The position numbers were made by a program, and so were the translations under genes. A DNA stretch of 64,000 nucleotides from Parapedobacter sp051400755 (GTDB lineage: Bacteria; Bacteroidota; Bacteroidia; Sphingobacteriales; Sphingobacteriaceae): the NCBI RefSeq assembly GCF_051400755.1, contig NZ_JBLFFL010000001.1, positions 434,001-498,000 on the forward strand, given 5' to 3'. The stretch's first letter is position 1. The number at the start of each line of letters is the position of its first letter. Shown piece after piece: positions 1 through 9,654 of this stretch. The notes below the pieces were generated by a model that worked only from the letters and a program-made list of their open reading frames with translations, made no database searches and was not told where the DNA came from.

Positions 1-788
1 TTTTTATGTACCGGGTCAAACACATCGGCATAATTATCCATTAATCCGTAATTCATTTCGGTAATATCCAAAAGTTCGGCAGTTGCCTTTTCGGCTTCCT
101 TTGTAGGTTTAGCCAGGTACGCATAGGCAAGCAGCATTTTGGCGGCACCTTTTGTTGCCTTACCGGATTGCGGAAATGTAGCGGCGACAGGCAACAACGG
201 TATAGCGGTATTCAGGTCGACAACGATTTGGTCGTATACTTCAGCAGCTGTAGACCGGGGTATAAAAGCTTCGTCCGTCGTCACGATTTCCTTCAGTTGG
301 AGCGGTACCCCACCGAAGTGCTGCACCAGATCGTAATAATAAAACGCCCGCAGGAACAGCGCTTCGCCGGAGATTCTATCCTTCTCCTCAGCTGTCAACG
401 GCGCGTTTTCCAGCCGGCTTAGTATCGTATTGACCTTGGAAATACCTTGGTAAGCGTTGCCGTAGCGGTTACCCGGCGAATTGGGCGACTGGCTGGTGGT
501 GCTGTTGTCCCTGAATTCCGGATAAGCTTCGGCACTGACGAATGAGCCCCTATCGGCTGCATAGCGCGTAAAGAAGGTGTTATCTGACCGCATTTCGTCC
601 ATATAGATGCCCATGAAGGCGATTCCCCTTAGATTGGTATAGGCGGCGGCTGTTGCCTGGTCAAACTGATCTGCACTTTGATAAAACGAAGCGGAACTCA
701 GCGACGTGGGTGGAACAAGGTCGAGAAAATCATTCGAGCAGGATGTAAGCGCCAGCATCGAAACGGTGAAATATGTTATTCTTTTCAT
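1..788 (-). CDS. SusD/RagB family outer-membrane lipoprotein (partial, C-terminus outside window)
   Basis: This is the N-terminal 262 residues or so of a SusD-like nutrient-binding lipoprotein; the gene runs off the left edge of the window. Translation from the ATG at 788 gives a signal peptide ending at Cys17 (context LALTSCSND), then the SusD N-terminal pattern: a TNLRGI helix, RYGNAYQGISKVNTIL, EALFLRAFYYYDLVQHFGGVPL and the TPR-like AYAYLA helix. SusD proteins sit on the cell surface as a lid over the SusC channel and bind glycan. It lies 30 nt after the SusC gene at 819-3893, so the two form the terminal pair of the rhamnosidase operon. The family is clear; the glycan specificity cannot be read from the sequence. 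Confidence 0.93.
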   Translation of the reverse strand, partial: MKRITYFTVSMLALTSCSNDFLDLVPPTSLSSASFYQSADQFDQATAAAYTNLRGIAFMGIYMDEMRSDNTFFTRYAADRGSFVSAEAYPEFRDNSTTSQSPNSPGNRYGNAYQGISKVNTILSRLENAPLTAEEKDRISGEALFLRAFYYYDLVQHFGGVPLQLKEIVTTDEAFIPRSTAAEVYDQIVVDLNTAIPLLPVAATFPQSGKATKGAAKMLLAYAYLAKPTKEAEKATAELLDITEMNYGLMDNYADVFDPVHK

Positions 789-818
789 GATGATTCTTTT
801 ATTGATTTGATTGCCTTT

Positions 819-3800
819 CTAAAAGCCCAGACGTATACCTGCAGAAAATATCCGCGGAATGGGATAACCCGCAAAATCGCGCCCCTGGTTTAATCCGTTC
901 AATCCATTGATCCCTGCTTCTGGGTTAAGCCCGGGGTAATTGGTGAGGATAAAGGCATTCTGTGCACTCAGGTAAGCACGTATTGATTTGAAATAGGTGA
1001 TGGCCGGCGACGTGAACGTGTAACCCAACGTGATGTTCTTTGCCGCGATATATGAACCATCGAACACCTGCCTCGTCGTGAAATTACGGAAATCTTCCGT
1101 GGTGCCGCTGCGCGTGCGGGGGTAGATACCATCGCCCGGGTTTTCGGGTGACCGCCAACGACCTGCCACACCTTTCCTGACATTGAAAACCCCATCAATA
1201 TTTTCGGTGGACTGGAAGGCATCATCCGAGATATCATTGCCCACGGTTCCGGCGAGAACGATACTCAGATCGAAGTTTTTATAGGAAAAGCTGTTGGTAA
1301 GCCCGTAGACAAATTTAGGATTGGGGTTTCCGATAAACGTCCGGTCGTGGCTGTCGATGATACCATCGGGAACACCATCCGGACCGCTGATATCCGCGAA
1401 GCGGGCCGTGCCTACCATCGATGTAGCACTGTGGGGTTGGGTCTCAAATTCCTCCTGTGTCATATACACCCCGGTATTGATGTATCCATAGAACATCCCG
1501 ATGGGGTATCCCACAGCCGTGCGGTTATCATCCCAATATAGGTTATATCCGCCGATCGGCGCGTCGTTTGTCCCCAACTTTTTAACCACGTTTCGATCGA
1601 ACGAAATGTTGAAATCAGTGGTCCATTGGAAGTCGCCCACGAAGTTTCTCGACCCCACCGTAAACTCGTGCCCCCAGAAGTCAAATCGGCCTATATTGGA
1701 GGTGATGCTCGAAAATCCAGACTGTATCGGAATATCGATACCATACAGTAAGCCGTCGGTTTTCTTCCAGTAGTAATCATAGGTAAAGAACAACCGGTTG
1801 TTGAACAGTTCCATATCCAGCCCAATGTCATAGCCTTCCGTGCTTTCCCAGGTCAGAAAGCTGTTGCCGATGCCGTTCAATGATTTACCCGGCGTAACCT
1901 GGTTGTTAAACACGTAATCGTTGCTGTTTACCGCGGCCAGATACGTGTAATTGCCGATGTTGTTGTTGCCAACCTTGCCATAACTCACCCGTAATTTCAG
2001 CAGGTCGATTGCCTGGATACCCTGCATAAACGATTCTTCCGACAGCACCCAGCCGAGCGATGCCGACGGGAAACTACCGAACCGGGTATTTTGACCGAAC
2101 TTGGACGAGCCGTCACTGCGGAAAGCGAATGAAGCAATGTACTTCCCTTTGTAATTATAATTCAACCGCCCGAGGTAGGACAGCAGTGACCATTCATCGG
2201 CACCGACATTGCCGATGCGGGTGATGGCCGCGCTGATCCACGGAATGTCGTCGTCAGCAAACTCGCGACCGTCAATGTTGCTGTTTTCGGAGGAGAACTT
2301 CTGAACCGTGTAACCTCCGAGCAGTTCGAAATGATGGCTGTCGTTGAATGATTTTTCGTAGGTTAGCGTATTTTCACTTAACCAGGTCAGGAAACCACTG
2401 GTCCCGTATGAACCGGTAGCCATTTGCGGCGGTGCGCTTCCCAGCCCGCCCTGTGAGGTGGATGGGTTAAATGCCCGTGTAACGGTATTGTCCGTATTGA
2501 CATTGAAGGCGGTTTTCGCCTTTAAACCTTCCAACAGTTCGTACTCGACATAGGCATTGGCCAAGAAGCGGTTTGCCCGGGCCTTGCGGATACGTTCCGT
2601 AACGACCCGGTACCAGTTTGGATTGGGAAACATACCCGGCTGGGAAAACGCAATCGGGTACGTGCCATCTTCGTTTCTGTAAGAGAGGCTAGGATCCATC
2701 AAATACGCTAATTGAATGATATTCCGCCCATTATCCAGGCCCGCCACACCGTTATTGTAGCCGTTGGAAAATTCCAGGTTGAGTCCAAGTGTAAGGCGGT
2801 CCGTGGCATTGTAGATGTTATTGGTCCGCACGGTAATCCGACGGTCGTCGGTGTTCAAGATCACCCCTTCTTGCTTATTGAGGTTGAGATTGAATACAGA
2901 CTTCAGCTTCGGGGTGCCGGCGCTGTAGGCGATGTTGTAGTTTTGGTTCAGCGCATCCCGCAGCAGCACGTCGAACCAATCGGTGCCGTAATCTCCGGCG
3001 TAACGGCTTGGATCGGCATATACTTCGGGCACACCACCGGCATACCCTTCATACCGGGCGGCATCTTCGTAATACTCTTTTTTGAACTGTGCAAACTCCT
3101 CCGCATTCATGAGGTCAGGCCGTCCTCGCTGGGGCACCTCCTGCAGCCCCATAGTGGCAGAAAGTTCGAGGTGTTGCTGGCCATCCTTGGCTTGCTTGGT
3201 CGTCACCAGCACCACCCCGTTGGCCGCACGTGATCCGTAAAGTGCCGCCGCAGATGCGTCTTTCAACACGCTGATGGATTCGATCTCATCTGGACTAAGT
3301 GTTTGGAGCCCGCTGGCGGAAGGAAACCCGTCAATGACAATAAGCGGTTGGTTTCCCGCACCGATGGAGGCCGCTCCCCGGATGCGGAAGGACATCTCCG
3401 AACCCGGTGTGCCGGAATTGTGATTAATCTGCACGCCGGCCATCCTGCCCTGCAACTTCTGGCCAATATTGGCCACCGGCATGTCCCTGAGCTTTGTGGC
3501 ATCGACCTGCGCAACAGCTCCGGTAAGTTCTCTTTTCTTTTGTGTACCGTAGCTGACGATCACAACTTCTTCCAACTCCTCGGAAGCAGGTGTTAGTTGG
3601 ACCTGCAAGCTGCCGTCCGTCACGATGATGGATTTCTGCTGATAGCCGATCGAGCTGAACACCAAGATATCACCTGGCGAGGCCTCGATGGTGAAGTGTC
3701 CTTGTCCATCGGTCTGCACGCTGGTGGATGAGCCCCGCAAGGTCACGGTTACACCGCCGACGGGTGCCATGGTTGCCGAATCGGTAACCATGCCCGTTGC

Positions 3801-3893
3801 TCGTGTCTGCGCTTTGGCGGGGCCACTGTTTACCAGGAAACATAGCAGCGCCAAAAAGCAGAAAACGAGCTGTCTGTCATATTTTGTTCTCAT
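819..3893 (-). CDS. SusC/RagA family TonB-linked outer-membrane transporter
   Basis: This 1024-residue protein is a full-length SusC-type TonB-dependent importer of oligosaccharides. Residues 1-28 are a signal peptide ending AKAQ. A carboxypeptidase-D-like beta-sandwich follows (about 30-105), then a TonB-box-like EEVVIVSYGTQKK (about 107-119). The plug domain contains the family hallmarks FRIRGAASIGAGNQPLIVIDG and VLKDASAAALYGSRAANG. The rest is a 22-strand barrel ending in a C-terminal aromatic residue (RLGF). It has no N-terminal STN signalling domain, so FecR/sigma control is not expected. The gene is 52 nt after the GH78 gene and 30 nt before its SusD partner, consistent with one polysaccharide-utilisation operon starting near 10490. 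Confidence 0.96.
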   Translation of the reverse strand: MRTKYDRQLVFCFLALLCFLVNSGPAKAQTRATGMVTDSATMAPVGGVTVTLRGSSTSVQTDGQGHFTIEASPGDILVFSSIGYQQKSIIVTDGSLQVQLTPASEELEEVVIVSYGTQKKRELTGAVAQVDATKLRDMPVANIGQKLQGRMAGVQINHNSGTPGSEMSFRIRGAASIGAGNQPLIVIDGFPSASGLQTLSPDEIESISVLKDASAAALYGSRAANGVVLVTTKQAKDGQQHLELSATMGLQEVPQRGRPDLMNAEEFAQFKKEYYEDAARYEGYAGGVPEVYADPSRYAGDYGTDWFDVLLRDALNQNYNIAYSAGTPKLKSVFNLNLNKQEGVILNTDDRRITVRTNNIYNATDRLTLGLNLEFSNGYNNGVAGLDNGRNIIQLAYLMDPSLSYRNEDGTYPIAFSQPGMFPNPNWYRVVTERIRKARANRFLANAYVEYELLEGLKAKTAFNVNTDNTVTRAFNPSTSQGGLGSAPPQMATGSYGTSGFLTWLSENTLTYEKSFNDSHHFELLGGYTVQKFSSENSNIDGREFADDDIPWISAAITRIGNVGADEWSLLSYLGRLNYNYKGKYIASFAFRSDGSSKFGQNTRFGSFPSASLGWVLSEESFMQGIQAIDLLKLRVSYGKVGNNNIGNYTYLAAVNSNDYVFNNQVTPGKSLNGIGNSFLTWESTEGYDIGLDMELFNNRLFFTYDYYWKKTDGLLYGIDIPIQSGFSSITSNIGRFDFWGHEFTVGSRNFVGDFQWTTDFNISFDRNVVKKLGTNDAPIGGYNLYWDDNRTAVGYPIGMFYGYINTGVYMTQEEFETQPHSATSMVGTARFADISGPDGVPDGIIDSHDRTFIGNPNPKFVYGLTNSFSYKNFDLSIVLAGTVGNDISDDAFQSTENIDGVFNVRKGVAGRWRSPENPGDGIYPRTRSGTTEDFRNFTTRQVFDGSYIAAKNITLGYTFTSPAITYFKSIRAYLSAQNAFILTNYPGLNPEAGINGLNGLNQGRDFAGYPIPRIFSAGIRLGF

Positions 3894-3945
3894 AATGAAT
3901 GGGTTTGTTTTTAAAATTAGTTGTCAGTTAATAGTTGGTTTCTGA

Positions 3946-6273
3946 TCAGTGATCTAACAGTATAAACGACCACGCCCCCGCTTTCACGTCGAAATAGCAG
4001 TACGTTTCATCTTCCCCGAGATGGCTTATCGACGGGTGATCGCGGGGTTTGCCTCCTTTTTCCAGCAATACGTCGCCGTTCACCGTAATTGTCGACCAGC
4101 CCGTTTTGAGCTTGGGTATCCCGATACGGGCCGTTGTTCTGGTCGGAACAACAGCCGACAGGGACAAGTTATCTTCCGTACGTTTCAGCTCAACGGTGAT
4201 ATTACCCTTTGCCGTTGGCGTGATGCAGTATATCTCATCCAATGTGCCCAATTGGGGTAAGATGCTGAACGTTTCAAAACCCGGTCTTTCTGGGGCGATG
4301 CCAGCGACATACTGATGCATCAGTGTCAATGGTCCCCCGGACCAACCATGGTTATACGATCCACCACCGTAGCCGGCCGAGCCAACGCCCCATCCTTCCC
4401 AAAGCGTCGTGAGCGGGCTTTCCACCATGTTCGTGTAACGCGTTTTCATCCGTTCCAGCCCGCCTTTCGCATCACCCATTATGAAAAACGCTTCCAGGAT
4501 GTATTTTTCCATATAGGGGCTTGCATGGAATTCGGTTTCCAAGACCTTTTTAATGGCGCCATACTTAGTGCTATCGGCAAGGCCGGCAACCACGGCAAGC
4601 CCATTTCCTCGATCGTCGATAACGCTGGTATTTGACGGACTTTTATAGGCGGCACCCGTCCAGAACCGCCTGTTGAAATTCGTTTTTATCGATTCCGAAG
4701 CTGCCCGGTAGCTGGGGATATCCGCTTGGTTTCCCGTAAGCTCCGCCATTCCGATAGCTCCTTCCAGCGCCATGTAATACCAAGCATTTTCAATCAACGG
4801 CGTGTCGATATCTTCCCCCCAGTCCATCCAGTCCCAGCCGCCCGGACGATGGATGACTAGGCCATCTTCACCGAATTTCCATAACTTCAGATAGCGTTTG
4901 ACCGCCGGGTACACGTAACGCATCGTCGCGGTATCAGCGGTATAACGGAAGTAGTTCCAGAACCCATATTTGCCGATACTGGCAAGCATCTGCGCAGGCA
5001 GTTCCCGATCCCAGTTGCCGGCAGGTACCGGTGAATACAGCACGCCATCCGCTTTCTGCCAGTCTACCAGGTTTCGGATCGCTTTCTGAATGGCCAGGTG
5101 CCCATTCCCGTCGCAGGCATATAGGATTTCACCCAGCAGGATGACCGCGTCACCCCACCATTGTGCACGTTCGCGATCCGGATCCTGAATGGCATCCCGC
5201 AGATTGACATTGAGGGTGTTGTATGATTTTTCCCAAAGCGTGTTGAGAAAAGGGTCATCCGCCTTGAAAACGCCCAGCCGTTCAGTATTATAGCGTGTTT
5301 CCCGGTATTTTAATTCCAGGATGTTGACTCCCTTGGGGATCGCGTAGCGAACCTCGTGCCCATTCATGTAGCCGAACGTTTCAAAATCCTGCACCCCTTC
5401 TTTGGTGATGTATTCCGTACGCACATTGAACTCGCTCCCGCCCTTGTAGTTATCCGTCCGGATATCGATCTTAAGCCCGGCGGGGGCATCAATTTTGAGG
5501 TAGGGCGTGATGGAGATGTTCCTGGGAAGCTTGGCTATCACGGTATCACCGTCACTCGTGCGGCGCAATTCGGCTTCGTTTTCATAAGCCACCAAACCGG
5601 AGTCGTACCACATCGGAATCGGTCTTTTTTCTAATTTATTCCAAGGGGCTATTGGCGGGCTACCATAAGACACGACGGGTTGCCAAGCCTTGCCGCCAAC
5701 ATCGCCCAGGCGCCAGTCCGGCACGTCATTCCTGGCATCGAAATGGATGTTGAACTCCGGCAGGCGGTAATTAGGAAGCGGCGGTCCGGTATGGCCAAAA
5801 GCAGGATGCCTGATGGCCTTCCAAGTAGTGTCTGATCTGATCGTTGCGCCACCCAGCACCGCTTCAAACAGGAGTGCGGACTTGCCGCTGTTTTTGTGGT
5901 TAAATCCATCCCGACCCCAATACCACGTCAAAACAGCGATGGTGTTTTCTCCCTTCGTTAAATAGGGAGCCACGTCTACCTCATCGTAGTACGTGTCACG
6001 GGGGTTGGGGCCTCTTTTCAACTGCCCTTCAAACACCACCAGCTCTCCATTTATCCAAAGCCAGTATTTCGAATCCGTAGCGATTTTGGCGTATGCTGTC
6101 TTGGGCAGGTTTTCTATTGCATACGTTTTGTAATACGCGGTCCATATATTGGTGTCCGCCGCCGCATGCGGAAATCCTATCCACGCTGCCTGCCAATTCA
6201 CATGCTGGCCAAAAGCCGGAAGGCCAATCAACAGCATCGCAATGCATCGGAAAGATTTGGTAAAATACCTCAT
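3946..6273 (-). CDS. GH78 alpha-L-rhamnosidase-like glycosidase
   Basis: A 775-residue secreted glycosidase with signal peptide (residues 1-22, LLIGLPAFGQ). The N-terminal beta-domains carry the YAKIATDSKYWLWINGE pattern of the rhamnosidase N-terminal domain (about 60-76). The (alpha/alpha)6 catalytic barrel starts near 340, with NLRDAIQDPDRERAQWWGD at about 358-375, a version of the GH78 acidic motif. The C-terminus has the typical TTLWEGWG, YNHGWSGGP and GFETFSILPQLG blocks. GH78 enzymes release terminal alpha-L-rhamnose by inversion, usually in the periplasm or on the surface. It is 37 nt downstream of a six-hairpin glycosidase and upstream of SusC, so rhamnose-containing glycans are the likely substrate of this operon. 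Some GH78-like proteins act on other deoxysugars or uronosides. Confidence 0.85.
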   Translation of the reverse strand: MRYFTKSFRCIAMLLIGLPAFGQHVNWQAAWIGFPHAAADTNIWTAYYKTYAIENLPKTAYAKIATDSKYWLWINGELVVFEGQLKRGPNPRDTYYDEVDVAPYLTKGENTIAVLTWYWGRDGFNHKNSGKSALLFEAVLGGATIRSDTTWKAIRHPAFGHTGPPLPNYRLPEFNIHFDARNDVPDWRLGDVGGKAWQPVVSYGSPPIAPWNKLEKRPIPMWYDSGLVAYENEAELRRTSDGDTVIAKLPRNISITPYLKIDAPAGLKIDIRTDNYKGGSEFNVRTEYITKEGVQDFETFGYMNGHEVRYAIPKGVNILELKYRETRYNTERLGVFKADDPFLNTLWEKSYNTLNVNLRDAIQDPDRERAQWWGDAVILLGEILYACDGNGHLAIQKAIRNLVDWQKADGVLYSPVPAGNWDRELPAQMLASIGKYGFWNYFRYTADTATMRYVYPAVKRYLKLWKFGEDGLVIHRPGGWDWMDWGEDIDTPLIENAWYYMALEGAIGMAELTGNQADIPSYRAASESIKTNFNRRFWTGAAYKSPSNTSVIDDRGNGLAVVAGLADSTKYGAIKKVLETEFHASPYMEKYILEAFFIMGDAKGGLERMKTRYTNMVESPLTTLWEGWGVGSAGYGGGSYNHGWSGGPLTLMHQYVAGIAPERPGFETFSILPQLGTLDEIYCITPTAKGNITVELKRTEDNLSLSAVVPTRTTARIGIPKLKTGWSTITVNGDVLLEKGGKPRDHPSISHLGEDETYCYFDVKAGAWSFILLDH

Positions 6274-6310
6274 ATCAGTTCAATCAATTGGTTAGCAATC
6301 CATTGTGACG

Positions 6311-8803
6311 TCAACGCAACCGAAGTGCGAACGTCGTCAGGCCGGTTCCATCGGCTTTGGCTGTCAATGATCCGTCCGAAGTCACCTTTACTTTCCTGCG
6401 TTTTCCGTCTACCGTCAACGCATAGCTGGCACCGGGCGTAAGCCCGTGAAGGGTAATCTGCTTTGGTCGGTTGCCCTTCACGGTCCATTGACAACTGACG
6501 CCGTCCCATTGGGTTACGTGCAGGTCGGCGAATTCGTCTTGTTCGGCATGCACGACCAACCGCATAGCCTCCTCATTTTCGGGATAATAAATCACATCAG
6601 TGCCCGACCTCCCTACACCGAAGGCCTGACTGCTCCGCACCGAAAAATCCCGCGTACGCAATTGGTAGTCATTTATACGGAGCGAAACTTCGTATACGGT
6701 GTCTCGCAGCGTGTACGTAAATTGGGTACCATTGAGTTCAGGCACCAAGTTGGGCTCCAACCCCATCCGGTTCCACTTGGGACGGATGCCATAGATATCG
6801 CTGTATAGCGCAGTCACCGTGGTGGCTATGCCCGCCAATATATCAGTACCCAACCCCTTCTGGTCCACCCTGCTGTACCGCTGCGAAGAAAGTCCATCCT
6901 TTCGGTATTGGGTGAGGATATTACGGATGTATTTCAAGGCCAAATCCCGATCGTATTGTACGTAGGATCGTATGCCGAGATATCCCCACGTGGGAAAGAT
7001 ATCACCGTTCTCATAACGCGGAAACGGCCAGTTGTTGTCGTGCACTTCTTCCCGTTTGAACGAATCGAAGCACAATGGCCAATGGAAAAGATTTTCTTCG
7101 GACGTGCGCCGCTCGATATTTCCGAGGATCGTGGCCACGCGTTGCTTATCGTCGCACAGTCCGAAGGCGATGGCAGCAAAATTCACCGGCGTCACGAGGT
7201 TGTCACCCCGCACGGTGCCGTCGTTGTCTCGCCAGTATACATACTGCTTCTTTTCGGGCGACCAAAAACCGCCTTCCTCCACGGTCTTGTTGAATGCTTC
7301 TTTCAGTCGGTCGGCGATCCTTCGGTAGTCATCCGCTTTTTCTTTGTCGCCCAGTACCTGCTCACATGCTGTCCATAGGTTGAGCGCCTCATACAGTTGC
7401 GCGTTGACGAACGCATTCTCGAAACTCGCCCACACGATGTCTATCCAGTCGCTGGCCTGCTGCTCAGAGACGTTGTTATTGACCATCTCAAAGATTCCAT
7501 TCCCATCGGTATCCCTACGGATCAACCAGTCGAGCGCGCGTTCGCATGATTCCTTGTGCGAACGCAACCAAGCAACATCGCCCGTCTGCTGGAATTGTTC
7601 GGCGGTGTTGATGATGTACCCGGTTTGGGAATCGAGGGTATACCCCCACATCGCTTCATAATAGCCGGTTTCCGGATTGTAGGTGCCCGGTATTTCGTCG
7701 CCGGGCACGTTGTGCCAGCGCGACAGTACACGGCCATCGGGAAGCGTAGCGAGGTCACGCTCCTGATCGAGTGTGGCGGATAGGTTATCGGTGTAGTTTT
7801 GATCGTTCACCGCCAAACCGATCTGGGCGAAAAAAGGTTCGTGCAAGCATTTCCAGTTCGTGATCCATCCGTTGGCTCCAACGATATGGTTGTCCACCAC
7901 GCCATAACGGGCCGTCGTGTTGAGCAATTCGCGGACCGCTGCCACATCGATACCGGGCAATGTGCCCCGGTCGTAGATTTCAAGGTAATTGGTGTAGGTC
8001 AGTTCGTAGGTAACCGATACCGTTCCTTGCTTGACCTTGAAAGGCGCAAACACATCAGCCTTTTTATGGACAAAGCGGCTCAAATGATAACGCTGGTCCA
8101 ATTCGGCATCGGTAATCAAGTGCGTGCAGGTGAAGGCACCCTGTTCATTGTGTGAGTACTTGGTCGCAATGTGTTGGTCATTGCCAGCGATTGCCGCTAT
8201 TCGCAAGCCATCTTCTTCATCCTCGTTCCAAAATGTTACCCCGCCGGTATGTACGCCATACGTATCGTTGGGCGACGACAAGTACTTGCACCAAACCATT
8301 CCCCCGTTGTCCAGTATTCCACCTTTCCATGTCGTCAAGTCGGCAAAATGCCAGATCGGCATCGCCATGTCTTCCATCGCCACGGGTTCGGGGTATGTCC
8401 GGCTGATGGTCCATAGTACCCTATCCCCCTCCAGTTTGAACCGCCATGACTCCACGATATTCCCCAAAGTAATCCCTTCCACATCGATCTGGTCAGCTTG
8501 GGATGAAACCTTGATTTGCTGGGGTTGCCCCCAGGATGTCCAGTGCGCGTCGGCCGTCTGTACGGCCGTATAGATGCCGGTGTGTGCTAATCTATTTTTA
8601 TTGTTGACAAGCAGTTCAGTCACCTTGCAACCCGACGAATAGTCGATAAGCAGGGCAAGCCGCTTGTTCGCTGTAGCGATACGGATGATCTTGTTGCCGG
8701 AATCATGGTCGACCTGACCACTGGCACCCCAGGCGACAAGCGCCAGCCAGGCCGTCAGCGAAAATCGGCATACGTTCATCAATCGGTGGCAACGTTTGGT
8801 CAT
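6311..8803 (-). CDS. Secreted six-hairpin glycosidase-like protein, family unassigned
   Basis: An 830-residue protein with an N-terminal signal peptide (hydrophobic SLTAWLALVAWGASGQ, residues 15-30). The first 280 residues look like a beta-sandwich domain. From about 290 to 720 there is a helical-repeat region resembling (alpha/alpha)6 glycosidases, with MWGYTLDSQTGYIINTAEQF, RALDWLIRRDTDGNGIFE, DWIDIVWASFENAFVNAQLY and a late WNRMGLEPNLVPELNGTQF segment like the C-terminal caps of GH78, GH65 and GH94 enzymes. Acidic residues in the DWIDIVW and ENGDIFPTWGY segments are candidates for catalysis. I cannot assign a CAZy family. Its start overlaps the stop of the upstream isomerase by 4 nt (ATGA), so translation is probably coupled. 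A start at 8779 would also leave an intact signal peptide. Confidence 0.8.
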   Translation of the reverse strand: MTKRCHRLMNVCRFSLTAWLALVAWGASGQVDHDSGNKIIRIATANKRLALLIDYSSGCKVTELLVNNKNRLAHTGIYTAVQTADAHWTSWGQPQQIKVSSQADQIDVEGITLGNIVESWRFKLEGDRVLWTISRTYPEPVAMEDMAMPIWHFADLTTWKGGILDNGGMVWCKYLSSPNDTYGVHTGGVTFWNEDEEDGLRIAAIAGNDQHIATKYSHNEQGAFTCTHLITDAELDQRYHLSRFVHKKADVFAPFKVKQGTVSVTYELTYTNYLEIYDRGTLPGIDVAAVRELLNTTARYGVVDNHIVGANGWITNWKCLHEPFFAQIGLAVNDQNYTDNLSATLDQERDLATLPDGRVLSRWHNVPGDEIPGTYNPETGYYEAMWGYTLDSQTGYIINTAEQFQQTGDVAWLRSHKESCERALDWLIRRDTDGNGIFEMVNNNVSEQQASDWIDIVWASFENAFVNAQLYEALNLWTACEQVLGDKEKADDYRRIADRLKEAFNKTVEEGGFWSPEKKQYVYWRDNDGTVRGDNLVTPVNFAAIAFGLCDDKQRVATILGNIERRTSEENLFHWPLCFDSFKREEVHDNNWPFPRYENGDIFPTWGYLGIRSYVQYDRDLALKYIRNILTQYRKDGLSSQRYSRVDQKGLGTDILAGIATTVTALYSDIYGIRPKWNRMGLEPNLVPELNGTQFTYTLRDTVYEVSLRINDYQLRTRDFSVRSSQAFGVGRSGTDVIYYPENEEAMRLVVHAEQDEFADLHVTQWDGVSCQWTVKGNRPKQITLHGLTPGASYALTVDGKRRKVKVTSDGSLTAKADGTGLTTFALRLR

Positions 8804-9654
8804 GTTACAATGGGTTTATCCAGGTGTTCATACCTCGCTTCGAGCAATTGCTTCATCCAGCAATTAATCTCCCACTGGTCAGCCACGGTCTGCGTAGTAA
8901 ACGGGACGTAAGACATGTACGGATAAGGCCCGAATTCGGGTGTAATGGTGGTACGCTCACAGCCAGTTTGCTGTAAATGGGCTATCCAACGGTCCCACCA
9001 GGCCAGGTGATGCGTCAACGCTTCCTGATTTTCCGGCGCCCGCGGATCGGTCACTTGGGGACCCTCCGGGAATCCTACCCGGGCATGTAAATGTTTGCCA
9101 TGCGTGATCGCAGCATCAATGGCATCGTCCTGATCTTCGAGGTAGCTCTCCGAGACACATACCCAGTGCGAAAAATCAAGGGCCAGCTCCAGCGATGGGA
9201 GTGTCCTCAGGTAATCTTTGACGACATGGGCAGCAAACGACCATTTGTTGCGATGCGTTTCCTGAATGATGCGGATCGATGACTCGCGGCTTATCCGGTC
9301 ACAAATGGCAAAGCACACCTCCATCTGTGCACGGCTGTAATACTCCCGCCCGGTTTGCGATACGATGAATTGCGGCTTTACGGTTTGGCTTTGGTATTCC
9401 AACAACGCATAAAGGTTGCGCTCCAAGGCGGCTGTATACCGGTTGAAATCCTTCCCCTCATGGAGCTCGGCGTGGAGCAGTATATACGACAATCCATTAT
9501 CGGTGAGCGCATCGACCATATCCACGTTCTTCGGCCGGTCCGCCAAGGGGAATACCTCCACACCGGCAAAGCCTTCCTGCGCCACCCGCTGGGCGAAGCT
9601 GTACCATGCCATGCCCTCCGAACCCCACCGCGGATAATAGAAATCGATTTTCAT
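8800..9654 (-). CDS. Sugar phosphate isomerase/epimerase-type TIM-barrel protein
   Basis: A 284-residue cytoplasmic protein of the xylose-isomerase-like TIM-barrel superfamily (AP endonuclease family 2 fold). The pattern fits a divalent-metal barrel: GFAGVEVFPL early, IIQETHRNKWSF, LALDFSHWVC, HLHARVGFPEGPQV and TITPEFGPYPY, which provide Glu, Asp/His, His and Glu ligand candidates in the usual order. Family members isomerise or epimerise sugars or act as lyases on keto-sugars; the exact reaction is not readable. It lies between the dioxygenase-like gene and the six-hairpin glycosidase with ATGA overlaps on both sides, so the three proteins are probably made in fixed proportion. This tight coupling suggests it acts on the product of the glycosidase or oxygenase. 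Confidence 0.85.
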   Translation of the reverse strand: MKIDFYYPRWGSEGMAWYSFAQRVAQEGFAGVEVFPLADRPKNVDMVDALTDNGLSYILLHAELHEGKDFNRYTAALERNLYALLEYQSQTVKPQFIVSQTGREYYSRAQMEVCFAICDRISRESSIRIIQETHRNKWSFAAHVVKDYLRTLPSLELALDFSHWVCVSESYLEDQDDAIDAAITHGKHLHARVGFPEGPQVTDPRAPENQEALTHHLAWWDRWIAHLQQTGCERTTITPEFGPYPYMSYVPFTTQTVADQWEINCWMKQLLEARYEHLDKPIVT

